64,000 nt of DNA, from the NCBI GenBank assembly GCA_964019425.1, contig OZ025825.1, positions 441,001 through 505,000 on the forward strand, given 5' to 3'. Positions 27,601 through 38,887 of the stretch are shown here, in pieces. The stretch is from Flectonema sp. DT1601 (taxonomy: Eukaryota; Euglenozoa; Diplonemea; Diplonemida; Diplonemidae). The position numbers and the translations under genes are program-made. Position 1 is the first letter of the stretch. The number at the start of each line of letters is the position of its first letter. Below the pieces are notes generated by a model that was given only the letters and a program-made list of their open reading frames with translations, was not told the DNA's origin and did no database searches.

Positions 27601-28520
27601 CTTGTACCTCGTCCATTTTTGTTGACGGATCCCACGACCCTGTCAACTACACGGCAGGCGCAGCGGCAGTGCAGATCACGCCGTGTGAACGGACCATGGC
27701 ATCGAGACTTGTTGCAACGGAAAGTAGTTATAAAGCTGAACAGGTAACTCTGAAGCTGTTAATAAGTGAATTTGGAAAAGCAACCTCTGTCTTGGGTCCC
27801 AGATCTGGAATCACGAGAGTCTTCAGTGATTCTAAATCCAATCTGGATGAGCTGCGTGGTGGAATTGCGGCTCAGAGGAAGCTGAACTCTCTCTCGATAC
27901 TAGAAGGGATAAGGAAATTAGACTCATTCGTTCACCTTCAATTCATCCCAGCTCACGTGGGAATTGAACCGCATGACAAGGCAGATGAACTGGCGAAAAA
28001 GATCTCAAAAGATGTTAAGAGCAAGCCGGTGTCAACGACTATGGACTTCTTCGCACATAAGTCAAGGATAGTGAGGGAAGCTAACAGAAAGCTGTTTGGT
28101 AAGATTATGGAGGGTTCAACAAGGGCGAAACCACCGATCAAACGGGTGATGCTTAGGCAATATCTTGATGCTACCGGAGGCCTGAGAGCGGCTCGATACC
28201 CCAAGGACATGCTGAGAGAATCAGAGATAAGGATAGCCAGGTTCAGAACGGGCTCTCACCCCCTGCTCAGGGTAAATGAACTACCGATAAAGTGCCCCTT
28301 CTGCAAAAGAACAGACTCTTCTGCCCGACATCTAATATTTGATTGCGAGGATGGTGACGTGGTCCGCATTAGAGAAGGAACAATTAGATCAAACATTCAG
28401 GAAGCGAGAATCTCCGAGACCAAACTAAATCTTTCAATAATGTTTGCGACGAGAAATCTTCACGCCCTAGCCGGCTACTTATGGCATTTGGAACAACGAA
28501 CAGGCTTATCAAACTGTTAA
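24657..28520 (+). CDS. LINE C1 ORF2 polyprotein: 2A, APE endonuclease, RT, RNase H, CCHC
   Basis: 1287 codons after the UGA. APE: ISWNCRT, LCLQET, AGDFNAHHKLW, SPDAI, GSDHLPL. RT: GPDGIHGAML, YRPITLTSVVGKM, SFDFTEAFDRINH, GVPQGSIVGPLLYL, LYADDTA. RNase H: FVDGSHD, YKAEQ, FSDSKSNLDE, PAHVGIEPHDKADELAK. Knuckle: CPFCKRTDSSARHLIFDC. A ~80-residue insertion (around 26,750-26,995) sits between the RT palm and SVKYLGVHIDD. The first ATG (24951) is downstream of both the Asn and the Glu of the APE active site, so ORF2 can hardly start there. Intact; ends TAA. Confidence 0.87.
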   Translation, partial: LDGRDWAETRRRLLLLAGDVERNPGPRRRHDGPTSELRVISWNCRTINGREEFIGNILGKYSPDVLCLQETSVRKPLYHWNYITYRRDRPGRGGGIITMVKRGLQHACYEVCIPSVRGIVETLGVRINDEINVLNVYSPPSSKIDFDLFPLKRDERFIFAGDFNAHHKLWSKKTDTKGCQLLEWCRSNNLLIANDPGFVTLPRHGTSPDAILHHEELLLLHFGLIGDGTEHGSDHLPLAAVFDTFSPLETVNNQASKKSVWDFNTADWHSFRHDLDYRFSKVNSPPKVGIRAATFNRILLHVAKKNIRRRLRIQGKRRRMWNSSTPETKQAKGKFVAEKLAQGEGFAFAFKKIKDLDADGGQDVQIPEFSEDQLPSKFLDQFVKTSVRKQLKSSKLKPSDYVGACGPLVMSELERAIKKVKTGKAPGPDGIHGAMLKNLSATGRRFLLAVFNDSWLSARVPKVWKEGMIKPVYKPGKPKEKLSSYRPITLTSVVGKMLERIIYDRLMYWLTSNNALSSIQAGFRRGRNTCEQISLLVNALHGARKGGKSSILLSFDFTEAFDRINHVKLIAKMVTMGIPSPFIGWVVNFLTRRKAKVSVNGNLSAYRTVTKGVPQGSIVGPLLYLIYVDDLAKKLEKTGCVSALYADDTACVVSNKDFKVTYRMAQLVLGLVDRWCKDNDMALSVSKTCGMPVDCPRNMYWRLGFPRTSGENFFRISREELAGMIRSNEEGRPLLGNGAMILKLGDTEVTKASELLELMPVGPDPTWVKLLTAVLMPMVDSVKYLGVHIDDDLTYGTQVDKLLDETRKGLVLLRKLELFNFDFKTLNMIKNLYILSRILYGLESYGPFLTDEQLKPIDLNLRKIARKITGCGFNTRSLPLLWEANILPMRLQIEKQARIALFRYRSLDWVPSTKGIASGTWSSTLPAEDRNMEIQGIVMPDSIEPWIDVPNLEISCGYGHSKTGVAEVDKAKFEEYCSELRPCTSSIFVDGSHDPVNYTAGAAAVQITPCERTMASRLVATESSYKAEQVTLKLLISEFGKATSVLGPRSGITRVFSDSKSNLDELRGGIAAQRKLNSLSILEGIRKLDSFVHLQFIPAHVGIEPHDKADELAKKISKDVKSKPVSTTMDFFAHKSRIVREANRKLFGKIMEGSTRAKPPIKRVMLRQYLDATGGLRAARYPKDMLRESEIRIARFRTGSHPLLRVNELPIKCPFCKRTDSSARHLIFDCEDGDVVRIREGTIRSNIQEARISETKLNLSIMFATRNLHALAGYLWHLEQRTGLSNC
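24690..24734 (+). other. 2A ribosome-skipping peptide (C1)
   Basis: Encodes RRRLLLLAGDVERNPGP. The GDVERNPGP core is identical to that of A1 although the flanks differ. Separation between Gly 24729-24731 and Pro 24732-24734. Confidence 0.86.
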
Positions 28521-28918
28521 CTGATTGGTAGTTGCTAATTCATTAGTATCATTCTCCCTTATCACACTCCTTAATCATCTCCTAATTTCTCTGAGGACAT
28601 CCGCAGAGCTTCATGGCTCGTAGGTAACCCAGTGGTCTTTGGCCACCGTCCCTGTACTGATCCTTCGCTTTATATTAACTGTGTCTTGAGATTCCTATCC
28701 GGGGAAGTCCTCCAACGGACTCAGGACAGTTGCGCTTGTTTTTACTTGTTTACTTTATCAAAAAATAAGAGGGGCAAGAATGCTCAGAATGAAGAAAAAT
28801 AAAGTGGAAAGACAGGGGGGATGTGACTAAATAAATAAATAAATAAATAAAAATCTTTTTTTTTTTTTATTTATTGTAGGTGAACAGTATGCCGAAGGTG
28901 GGTATCAGGGCAGTAACA

Positions 28919-31900
28919 GAACGCAGGACAAGTCCGACCATCTTCCAATAAGTGTAAAGATTGAAAACATACACTTGACGAAAACCAAACCACAATCGAA
29001 CGAGATGTGGCAATGGAAATGGAAGTGTGCAAAGTGGCATGCATACTCGGAGGTTTTAACGACGGCGGCAACGAAGTTAAAGAATATTGAAACAGTGCAA
29101 AAACTTGCAACAAGGATCTCTGTAGAAATTCTGAAGGCTGCGAAACAAACCATACCGGGCTATAAGAAAAGGACGCAAACCACCTTCTCAGTGAGGGATC
29201 CAGAAATAGAAAGACTGCTTGATGAACCCAACCAGGACAAAGTTGACAAGGATGCCATTGCGGAAGGCATCAGAAAAATTAAAAGAAACATCATCGAATG
29301 TGACATGACTGGGATGGACTACCAATGGGCTTTCAGAAAAGTAAAGCAACTTGAAGGGGGCATTGTTGATAATAACATTAGCGAATTAGAACATGAAGGC
29401 AGTACAACAACTGATCCAAAAGAAATGGCAGACATATTTACCACGGCATACGCGACACAATTCAATCTGGTAGACGACGAAGTGCCCTCCTTGGTATTTG
29501 AGAACAAACCAGGGGACGAAGGCAATGAAGAATTCACAATGAGAGAACTAAAGCGACAGCTCAAGAAATTAAAAGACAAGAAAGCACCTGGACCGGATGG
29601 GGTGTGGAACACTATGTTAAAGAAACTCCCAGAAACATTTATGGTGCAACTCTTACGGCTGTTCAACATGACTTGGGAAAAGTCGGCGGTTCCGAGATCT
29701 TGGAAGTATGGGATAGTAGTTCCAATCTTAAAATCGGGAAAAGACAAGAAACGTGTACTCTCTTACCGACCAATAACATTGACGTCAGCAATAAGCAAGT
29801 TGTTTGAGAAGATGATGGCAGAAAGGATGCATCATTTACTTGGGGACAGAATGAGTGCGCGGCAAGCCGCATATAAAAGAGGGCGCAGTGCCGTAGAAAA
29901 TCTCTGCATGATAACAGAGAGACTACTAGATGGAAGGTACCGAGGTAGGGAATCGATGTTAATGACGTTTGACCTGCAGAAGGCATTCGATGCCGTCCAA
30001 CCGAAAATTCTACTGAAGAGGATGTCTGAAGTTGGGATACCGGCGAAATACACAAGATGGGTCCAGAGCTATTTGACTGGGAGAAAGATCACAACTAGAG
30101 TAAACGGCGAAAAGGGAACATTCAAACACATACAAGTTGGAGTACCCCAAGGAAGTGTCCTAGGACCACAGCTATTCTCGATATACATCGAAAGCCTTAT
30201 ACGAGAATTGAATAGGTATAAACCAGCAGTCTTTGCAGATGATGTTGGGCTCGTGATGACATCTCCAGATGTTAAAGGACTGGAGGACAAAGCTAACACA
30301 GCAGTACGCATCTTCTCAAATTGGGCCGCAGCATCCCACATTTGTATAAACAAGAGCCCGGGTAAAACAGAGTTCATACATGTGAGGCCGGATACCGATA
30401 GCCAAGAAAATAAGTCTCCACAAGTGCTATACCCGGAGGGGCACACCTTCAAATATGTCGTCACAACAGCAGAGGCCATCCGAAAAATGCTAAATAATCA
30501 GGACTCAACTACTATAGGCAATTCTAAAAAGGCGATAACACATTTCTATGTGGTTCCGCAGCATAAAATAAAACGAAAATTACCGACGACAGAAACTGTA
30601 TTGGTAGACATGCAGATGGAACCTAGTAAATGCTCACAACTGCAAAAGGTTCGCACCAGAGGAGACATCCTGAGGATGCTACAAGGAACTGGATCTGGTC
30701 TCAAGGCTTTTGCATTTTCGGTGGTGGACAAACTACATGAAACGGACGTAGTTAGATACTTGGGAGTTCTGTACGACAAAAACCTCGACTTCAAAACTCA
30801 CATGCGAAAGATGATGACGGCAGCCTCCAGAGGACTGGGGCTCCTGCTAAGACTCTCCAGGATGGGATGCAGGAAGAGAACCCTCATCTGTGTTCTGGTG
30901 ACCGTTGTAATGGCGAGAGTGCTCTATGGGGTTGAAAGTTTTGCCTGGCTGCTGCCAAAGAGAGGTGACGTCAGTCTTGAGAGGCTAAACATCTTAATAA
31001 ACAGAGCCGCTAGACAGGTAACGGGATGTCTGCCAAGCACCAGACTGAGGAACTTGTACCATGAAGCAGATATGCCGAAATTACAAGAACACATACGCTA
31101 CAAGATGTGTAGGGCCTATGAAGAATTCAAATTAAGTCCCCACCTACCAGCTTGTAGCCTCACAATGACGGAGGGAGGCCTAAACTACCCACCAAAAACA
31201 GCTTGGGGTCGCATAGTTTGGGATGAATATGTGTCGGGGATCCCGGGACTCGACAAACACAGAAGCTCGTATCACTCGGAAATCAATCCAAAGCACTATA
31301 AGATGCGATCATGGAAGGTAACTAATGCAATGGAATTCAATTACTGTTTTGGAAAAGAAGAGGCAAAAGACAAAGAAGCCGGTCTACCAATTGAAGACGT
31401 GAAGGTGTACACAGATGGGTCTATTAGACATAGGACGAAGACGTACATGACCAAGTCAGGAGCATCTGTGATAATAGTGAAGGGTAAGGAAGTTAGCATG
31501 ACCGGATTCAGAATACCTGTAGCAGGAAGCTCCTACAGAACTGAACAGATAGCCGTGGAACAAGCGATGAGAATACTCCTGAAAAACAAAAAGGCATCCG
31601 AAGGAATACTTCCCACAACAAAGACGCATATTCTAACTGACTCAATGTCGCTAATACAGGCACTTGAGCGAGGACCTGAAGAACAGAAATCTGCTACAAA
31701 CGCATCAATCTGGAAGTTAGCACTGAAACTGGAACACAGAGGTGTTAATATTAATATGCAGTATGTCCCGGCACATATGGATGTGCTGTATAATGAAATA
31801 GCAGACAAGGTGGCAAAACACGCTGCAGGTACGATAAAGAAACCTCCAGATGACAGTGTGGTACTCGAGAGTTTAGTTACTAGACTGGATATGGGAACCC

Positions 31901-32301
31901 TTATGACTTTTCACAAGAGAAGAAAACGAGAGGAGTGGATTGGAGCCGGCGAACAGAGGCATCCACCTTTTGTAGAAGAACTGACGAGACCACAAGAAGT
32001 CCTAATGTCCCGCTTCAGAGTTGGACACTGTAGATCTCTTAAACTAAAAGGAATAAACGAACAGTGCATCTTCTGTCATGGAGATACTGCAACACCGCAT
32101 CATGTGCTTTTCAAGTGCAACCACTGGTGTATCCAAAAGATGAGATCATTGTACATACACAGCATGATTAATACCGAAACTGGTGAAGTAGTGAGTAAAG
32201 TAGAGGACTGCTTCTTAAAGGAGAATCAACGCAGCATGTCCAACTTTGTAGTGGTACTGGACCAAATAGCTGAAATACTCGGAAGACCTGGAAATCCATA
32301 A
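28919..32301 (+). CDS. LINE D1 ORF2 (partial): RT, RNase H, CCHC
   Basis: The frame is open from the truncation point to TAA at 32301 (1108 codons from the ATG at 28975). RT motifs: YRPITLTSAISKLFEKM, TFDLQKAFDAVQ, GVPQGSVLGPQLFSIYI, VFADDVG. RNase H: VYTDGSIRHR, YRTEQIAVE, LTDSMSLIQALE, PAHMDVLYNEIADK. Knuckle CIFCHGDTATPHHVLFKC. As in L-B, ~120 residues lie between KTEFIHVRP and VRYLGVLYD. No inactivating change in the part present; the APE is missing. Confidence 0.83.
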
Positions 32302-32533
32302 TTTAAAGATGCGGTTCTTAGACCAAATGAGGAAGTAAACTGAACTCTTTAGTAATTGATAAACAAAGAAAACAAAGAAGATACGAAGCCTACGGGAACC
32401 CCCCATCCCATCCCCAATCCCCACAAAAAGAAAGTTTACAGAAGAAAGAAAGAACAACCGCGCCTAACAGCGCAAACAGCAAAGCAGGTCGAAGGAACCT
32501 GCTGTGCACACAAAAAAAAAAAAAAAAAAAAAA
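28919..32533 (+). mobile_element. LINE D1 (L-D family), 5'-truncated
   Basis: Inserted in C2 (11-bp target duplication). It starts inside the end of the APE domain (KSDHLPI), runs through RT, RNase H and CCHC, and ends with a 3' UTR carrying the CGCGCCTAACAGCGC segment and an A run (32512-32533). Related to L-B (about half of residues shared) but a distinct family. Confidence 0.82.
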
Positions 32534-34397
32534 GTCCCCAGTTGTGGTGTACTCTGAAGAGCATACTTTTAAATATGTTGTGGCCACAGCAGAACAGATA
32601 AGAAACCTTGTGAAAGACGATGGCACAACAACAGTAGAAAAGAAGGAAGACTATGCTGTCACTCACTTGTACGTGGTGCCGCCACATAGAATAAAGACAA
32701 AGCTGCCGAACAAACCAACAGTAATAAAAACACTAAAGATGAATGCTCAGCGCTTCCCCCAACTAAAGAAAGTTCACAATCGGGGGGAAATAGATAAGAT
32801 GTTGGAAACAGTGGGGCCAGGACTTCACGGATTCGCACTTGCAACTGGACGGAAAGTACATAAGACGAAAGTTGTAAGATACCTGGGAGTACACTATGAC
32901 GAGAACCTGACATTCGAGTCACAGATGGGGAAAATGATGATAGCTGCATCCAGAGGTCTTGGCTTACTGACTAGACTTACCCGGATAGGCTGTAGGAAGA
33001 GAACGCTGATTAGCATCCTAGTGACGGTGGTCCTAGCAAGGATCCTTTATGGTGTTGAGAGCTTTGCTTGGGTACTAACAAGCAACTTTCTCCAGCAACT
33101 GGAATTAATTATAAACAGAACAGTGAGGCTGGTCACTGGATGCCTGCGGAGCACAGAATTAACAAGACTGTACGAAGAGGCAGACACTCCACGACTAAAG
33201 GAACACATCCAATACAAGATGTGCAGAACATATGAACGATTCAAGCTCAGTCCACACCTACCAGCACATGAACTGACAAAAACAAAAAGAATGGAAGAGA
33301 ACCCACCAAAAACGATATGGGGATAGACTGTCTGGAATTACTATGTATCTGGGATCCCTGGTCTTGACATAAACAGAAGTATCATAAGCCAAGAAGTAAA
33401 TCCGGAGCACTACACGCTACCACCGTGGAAAGAAACTAATGCGATGAAGTTCACTTACCCAGGTGACAAAGACGAGGCGAAACGGAGTGAAGCAGACTTA
33501 CCTGCTCAAGACACGAGAGTTTACACGGATGGGTCGATAAGACACAAGTCTAAGACCTACATGACGAATGCAGCTGCTGCTGTGGTTATAGTAGACAAAG
33601 GCAAGACGTGTCTACTTGGATACAAAATACCGGTGGCGGGTTCCTCCTACAGGACTGAACAGATCGCTGTAAAATTGGCGATGGAGAATCTTGTTCAAGC
33701 AGCGAAGGAGGAACAAGAATGTCCAACAGCAACGACGCACCTGTTGACTGATTCGATGTCAGTTATGCAGGCATTGGAACAAGGACCATACAAACAAAGG
33801 TCCCCAATGAATAAAGACATCTGGAAGTTAGCTATGAAGCTAGAGAGGAAGGGTGTACAAATTAACGTACAGTATGTGCCAGCGCACAGAAATGTACGAT
33901 ACAATGAAGTAGCAGACCAGCTTGCGAAGTATGCAGCAGGCCTGAAGGATGATCCACCTTATAAGGATGTAATTATTAAACAACTACCCGCTCAACTTGA
34001 TATGGGAACGATGATGACCTTCCACAAGCGGAGAAAACGGGAGAACTGGTTAGGGCCAGGAGAGGTAAGGCACCCTCCATACATTGATGAGCTCACCAGA
34101 CCGGAAGAAGTGATCATGTCACGCTTTAGAGTGGGACACTGCAGATCCTTGAAACTCAAGGGACAAAATGAGAAATGCATCTTCTGTAAAGATGCAAGGG
34201 CAACACCACATCATGTGGCCTTATTATGTGAACACTGGTGCGTGGAATTCTTAAGAGACAAGTACATCGATCCTATGATAAACGAAGAAGGAGAAGAACC
34301 ATGTTCTCTAGAAGACTGTTACTTACCGAATAACCAACGAAGGATGTTAAGCTTTGTCACTGCCTTGGACGAACTAGCAGTACTAACAGGAAGGTAA
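32534..34397 (+). pseudogene. LINE B3 ORF2 C-terminal half with one nonsense codon
   Basis: The frame is open to TAA at 34397 except for one TAG at 33324-33326, where B1 has TGG (Trp) in the WGWNVW segment. Downstream RNase H (VYTDGSIRHK, YRTEQIAVK, LTDSMSVMQALE) and CCHC (CIFCKDARATPHHVALLC) are intact. One point change therefore separates it from an open frame, implying a fairly recent loss. Confidence 0.8.
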
Positions 34398-34692
34398 TCT
34401 TATAATCGACAAATGTCAAGATCAAGACCGCAGCCTACAAGACTAGGAAGTACCGATGGCAATTTAGCAACACATCCGAAGACGTCCGAGTGGACAATTT
34501 ACTCTGTAGTATTAGTTTTAAGTTATCAAAACAAAGAAAGGAGATACGAAGCCTACGGGATCCCCACCCCCAACCCCCAAAACAAAGAAAGTAAGAAAGA
34601 AAGAAAGAAAAAGAACAACCGCGCCTAACAGCGCAATCAGCATCACAGACTCACGGGTCGTGGTGCACACAAAAAAAAAAAAAAAAAAAAAA
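32534..34692 (+). mobile_element. LINE B3 (diverged L-B subfamily), 5'-truncated, chained onto D1
   Basis: Begins directly after the poly(A) of D1 inside the post-palm insertion of ORF2 (VVYSEEHTFKYVVATAE), and ends with an L-B-type 3' UTR and poly(A) (34674-34692) just before the C2 target duplication. Roughly 80% similar to B1. Confidence 0.82.
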
Positions 34693-37685
34693 GGGCAGCA
34701 ACATTTAACCGTATCCTGCTTCATGTGGCGAAGAAAAACATCCGAAGACGGCTTAGGATCCAGGGTAAGAGGAGGCGAATGTGGAATGCTTCGACTCCAG
34801 AGACTAAACAAGCGAAGGGAAAATTCGTTGCCGAGAAATTGGCTCAGGGTGAAGGATTTGCGTTTGCTTTTAAGAAAATTAAAGACCTGGATGCCGATGG
34901 GGGTCAGGAGATTCAAATCCCTGAATTCAGTGAGGAACAACTCCCTATTAAATTCCTTGAGCAATTCGTGAAGACCTCTGTCAGGAAACGATTGAAATCT
35001 CCTAAGCTGAAGCCGAATGATTACGTGGGTGTTTGTGGACCTCTAGTAATGTCTGAGCTTGAGCGTGCAATCAAGAAAATAAAGGCGGGAAAGGCCCCGG
35101 GTCCTGATGGAATCCACGGGGCGATGCTCAAGAACCTTTCCGCAACCGGTAGAAGATTTCTCTTATCGGTGTTTAACGACTCCTGGCTCGCGGCTAAGGT
35201 ACCAAAAGTTTGGAAAGAGGGTATGATTAAACCGGTATACAAACCGGGTAAACCCAAAGAAAAGCTATCCAGCTACAGGCCGATCACGTTGACATCTGTA
35301 GTCGGCAAAATGCTTGAACGGATAATTTACGACAGGCTAATGTATTGGTTGACGTCAAATAATGCCTTGTCCTCCATCCAGGCAGGTTTCAGAAGGGGTA
35401 GGAATACTTGCGAGCAAATCTCACTGCTGGTCAATGCGCTTCATGGTGCGAGAAAAGGTGGTAAGAGTTCGATACTGCTCTCTTTCGACTTCACTGAGGC
35501 TTTTGATAGGATAAATCATGTTAAACTGATTGCTAAAATGGTGGCGATGGGGATTCCTTCACCATTCATCGGATGGGTCGCTAACTTTCTGACGCGAAGG
35601 AAGGCAAAGGTTAGTGTCAATGGCAATCTGAGCGCATACAGAACTGTGACGAAAGGTGTTCCGCAAGGGTCGATTGTTGGGCCTCTCCTTTATCTGATAT
35701 ATGTCGACGACCTGGCTAAGAAACTTGAGAAGACTGGATGTGTTTCAGCACTCTACGCAGACGACACAGCTTGTGTGGTCTCGAATAAGGATTTTAAAGT
35801 AACTTACCGGATGGCGCAATTGGTCCTCGGGTTAGTAGATCGTTGGTGCAAAGATAATGACATGGCACTGTCGGTTTCGAAGACCTGCGGGATGCCGGTG
35901 GACTGTCCTAGGAATATGTATTGGAGACTGGGATTCCCCAGAACGTCAGGAGAGAACCTCTTTCGGATCAGTAGGGAGGAACTGGCTGGGATGATTCGGT
36001 CAAATGAAGAAGGTAGGCCATTACTTGGAAATGGGGCGATGATCCTCAAGCTGGGTGACACGGAGGTTACGAAGGCAAGTGAACTTCTAGAACTGATGCC
36101 AGTGGGACCGGATCCGACCTGGGTGAAGTTGCTGACTGCCGTACTCATGCCGATGGTGGATAGTGTTAAGTACTTGGGTGTCCATATTGACGATGACCTT
36201 ACATATGGTACACAAGTGGATAAACTAATGGATGAGACGAGGAAGGGACTTGTACTGCTTCGAAAGTTGGAGCAATTCAACTTTGATTTCAAAACGCTGA
36301 ACATGATCAAGAACTTATACATCCTCTCAAGGATTCTGTATGGGCTTGAGAGCTATGGACCTTTCTTGACAGATGAACAGCTAAAACCTATTGACCTGAA
36401 TCTGAGGAAGATAGCTAGAAAGATCACCGGCTGCGGCTTCAACACAAGGTCCCTTCCGTTACTGTGGGAGGCGAACATACTCCCAATGAGACTGCAGATT
36501 GAGAAGCAAGCCAGGATTGCTTTATTTAGGTATCGGTCACTGGATTGGGTTCCTTCTACGAAGGGAATCGCTAGTGGAACTTGGAGTTCAACTTTACCGG
36601 CCGAGGACCGGAATATGGAGATCCAGGGGATTGTCATGCCTGACAGCATCGAGCCATGGATAGATGTTCCGAACCTGGAGATATCTTGCGGATATGGACA
36701 TTCGAAGACCGGTGTTGCTGAAGTGGACAAGGCTAAGTTCGAGGAGTACTGCAGCGAACTTAGGCCTTGTGCCTCGTCCATTTTTGTTGACGGATCCCAC
36801 GACCCTGTCAACTACACGGCAGGCGCAGCGGCAGTGCAGATCACGCCGTGTGAACGGACCATGGCATCGAGACTCGTTGCAACGGAAAGTAGTTATAAAG
36901 CTGAACAGGTAACTCTGAAGCTGTTAATAAGTGAATTTGGAAAAGCAACCTCTGTCTTGGGTCCCAGATCTGGAATCACGAGAGTCTTCAGTGATTCTAA
37001 ATCCAATCTGGATGAGCTGCGTGGTGGAATTGCGGCTCAGAGGAAGCTGAACTCTCTCTCGATACTAGAAGGGATAAGAAAATTAGACTCATTCGTACAC
37101 CTTCAATTCATCCCAGCTCACGTGGGAATTGAACCGCATGACAAGGCAGATGAACTGGCGAAAAAGATCTCAAAAGATGTTAAGAGCAAGCCGGTGTCAA
37201 CGACTATGGACTTCTTCTCACATAAGTCAAGGATAGTGAGGGAAGCTAACGGAAAGCTGTTTGGTAAGATTATGGAGGGTTCAGCAAGGGCGAAACCACC
37301 GATCAAACGGGTGATGCTTAGGCAATATCTTGATGCTACCGGAGGCCTGAGAGCGGCTCGATACCCCAAGGACATGCTGAGAGAATCAGAGATAAGGATA
37401 GCCAGGTTCAGAACGGGCTCTCACCCCCTGCTCAGGGTAAATGAACTACCGATAAAGTGCCCCTTCTGCAAAAGAACAGACTCTTCTGCCAGACATCTAA
37501 TATTTGATTGCGAGGATGGTGACGTGGTCCGCATTAGAGAAGGAACAATAAGATCAAACATTCAGGAAGCGAGAATCTCCGAGACCAAACTAAATCTTTC
37601 AATAATGTTTGCGACGAGAAATCTTCACGCCCTAGCCGGCTACTTATGGCATTTGGAACAACGAACAGGCTTATCAAACTGTTAA
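34693..37685 (+). CDS. LINE C2 ORF2, RT to C-terminal CCHC (partial)
   Basis: Open frame continuing the C-type polyprotein from just after the APE domain to the TAA at 37685. About 98% of residues equal C1. It has all RT motifs (LYADDTA), RNase H and the CCHC knuckle. The endonuclease part was lost by 5' truncation and lies partly on the other side of the D1+B3 insert, so this copy cannot be autonomous. Confidence 0.82.
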
Positions 37686-37989
37686 CTGATTGGTAGTTGC
37701 TAATTCATTAGTATCATTCTCCCTTATCACACTCCTTAATCATCTCCTAATTTCTCTGAGGACATCCGCAGAGCTTCATGGCTCGTAGGTAACCCAGTGG
37801 TCTTTGGCCACCGTCCCTGTACTGATCCTTCGCTTTATATTAACTGTGTCTTGAGATTCCTATCCGGGGAAGTCCTCCAACGGACTCAGGACAGTTGCGC
37901 TTGTTTTTACTTATATACTTTATCAAAAAATAAGAAGGGCAAGAATGCTCAGAAAGAAGAAAAATAAAGTGCAAAGACAGGGGATGTGA

Positions 37990-38186
<197 letters not shown>

Positions 38187-38698
38187 GGGTAAAGGGGTCT
38201 TTCCTACACAAATAGTTTCAGAACGGCCATTCATTACAAAATCCAAAATGGCTGTAAACCGTCCAGTTCGATCCTGGGTGAGGGCATTTTTTTTTTTCCT
38301 GGATTTTTTTTTCAGGTTGGACTTTGTACGGGGGAGGTTGGCTTTTATTAGTGGCTCCCCCCCCTTGGGGGGGGTTGGGGGGGGGGCTTGCGTTCCGCCA
38401 AGAACTTGGCGGAACGCAAGCCCCCCCTTACACTCTTCCCAGCTTAATACCCCGTTCTGGGGTGAAAAAATCCGGTGAAAAAAAAATGACGTTGGTCGGG
38501 ATTGAGCCTGGGCGTCCGGTATCCAAAGTCAGTGCTCCCACCTCTGAACCACATCCGCTCTTAAATACAGCTGGTTTTTTTTTTTTGCTGGGGGTCTCGA
38601 TGCATCCCGTATATGGTTTTTCGGGCCCCCCAGCCATTTTGGATTTTGTAATAAACGCCCGTTCTGAAACTATTTGTGTAGTAAACGCTAGTTTGCCC
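38187..38698. mobile_element. 512-bp fold-back / MITE-like DNA element inside the (AAAT)n array
   Basis: Ends GGG...CCC, with ~50-bp inverted repeats (38204-38254 against 38631-38681, sharing CTACACAAATAGTTTCAGAA and ACAAAATCCAAAATGGCTG). It splits one (AAAT)n array in two; the target duplication cannot be read in the repeat. The centre holds a perfect 23-bp palindrome arm pair (38380-38402 and 38405-38427) with a 2-nt loop. No transposase, so non-autonomous. The transposase family is not determined. Confidence 0.75.
38495..38558 (-). other. tRNA-like sequence inside the fold-back element
   Basis: The minus strand has a tRNA-like start (GCGGATGTGGTTCAGAGGTG, A-box-like), a possible anticodon loop TTTGGAT and a B-box-like GGCTCAATCC, but the acceptor ends do not pair. 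Probably a captured or decayed tRNA, not a gene. Confidence 0.4.

Positions 38699-38887
<189 letters not shown>

Larger units (their letters stand above)
21456..28855 (+). mobile_element. LINE C1 (L-C family), near-complete copy
   Basis: ORF1 (open from the first base, stop 24654-24656), in-frame UGA-CUU, 2A, ORF2 to 28520, ~300-bp 3' UTR and a short (AAAT)n tail. Undamaged frames, so young. The 5' end follows the SINE poly(A) directly. ORF1 has no in-frame ATG before 21903, so a small 5' truncation or a non-AUG start must be considered. Confidence 0.86.

Noticed and set aside
33324-33326. A second programmed stop in LINE B3
   Set aside because: It replaces a Trp codon in the middle of a domain region, is absent from B1, B2 and D1, and has no special context; an ordinary nonsense mutation.
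38495-38558. Working tRNA gene inside the fold-back element
   Set aside because: Acceptor ends do not pair and the B box is altered.
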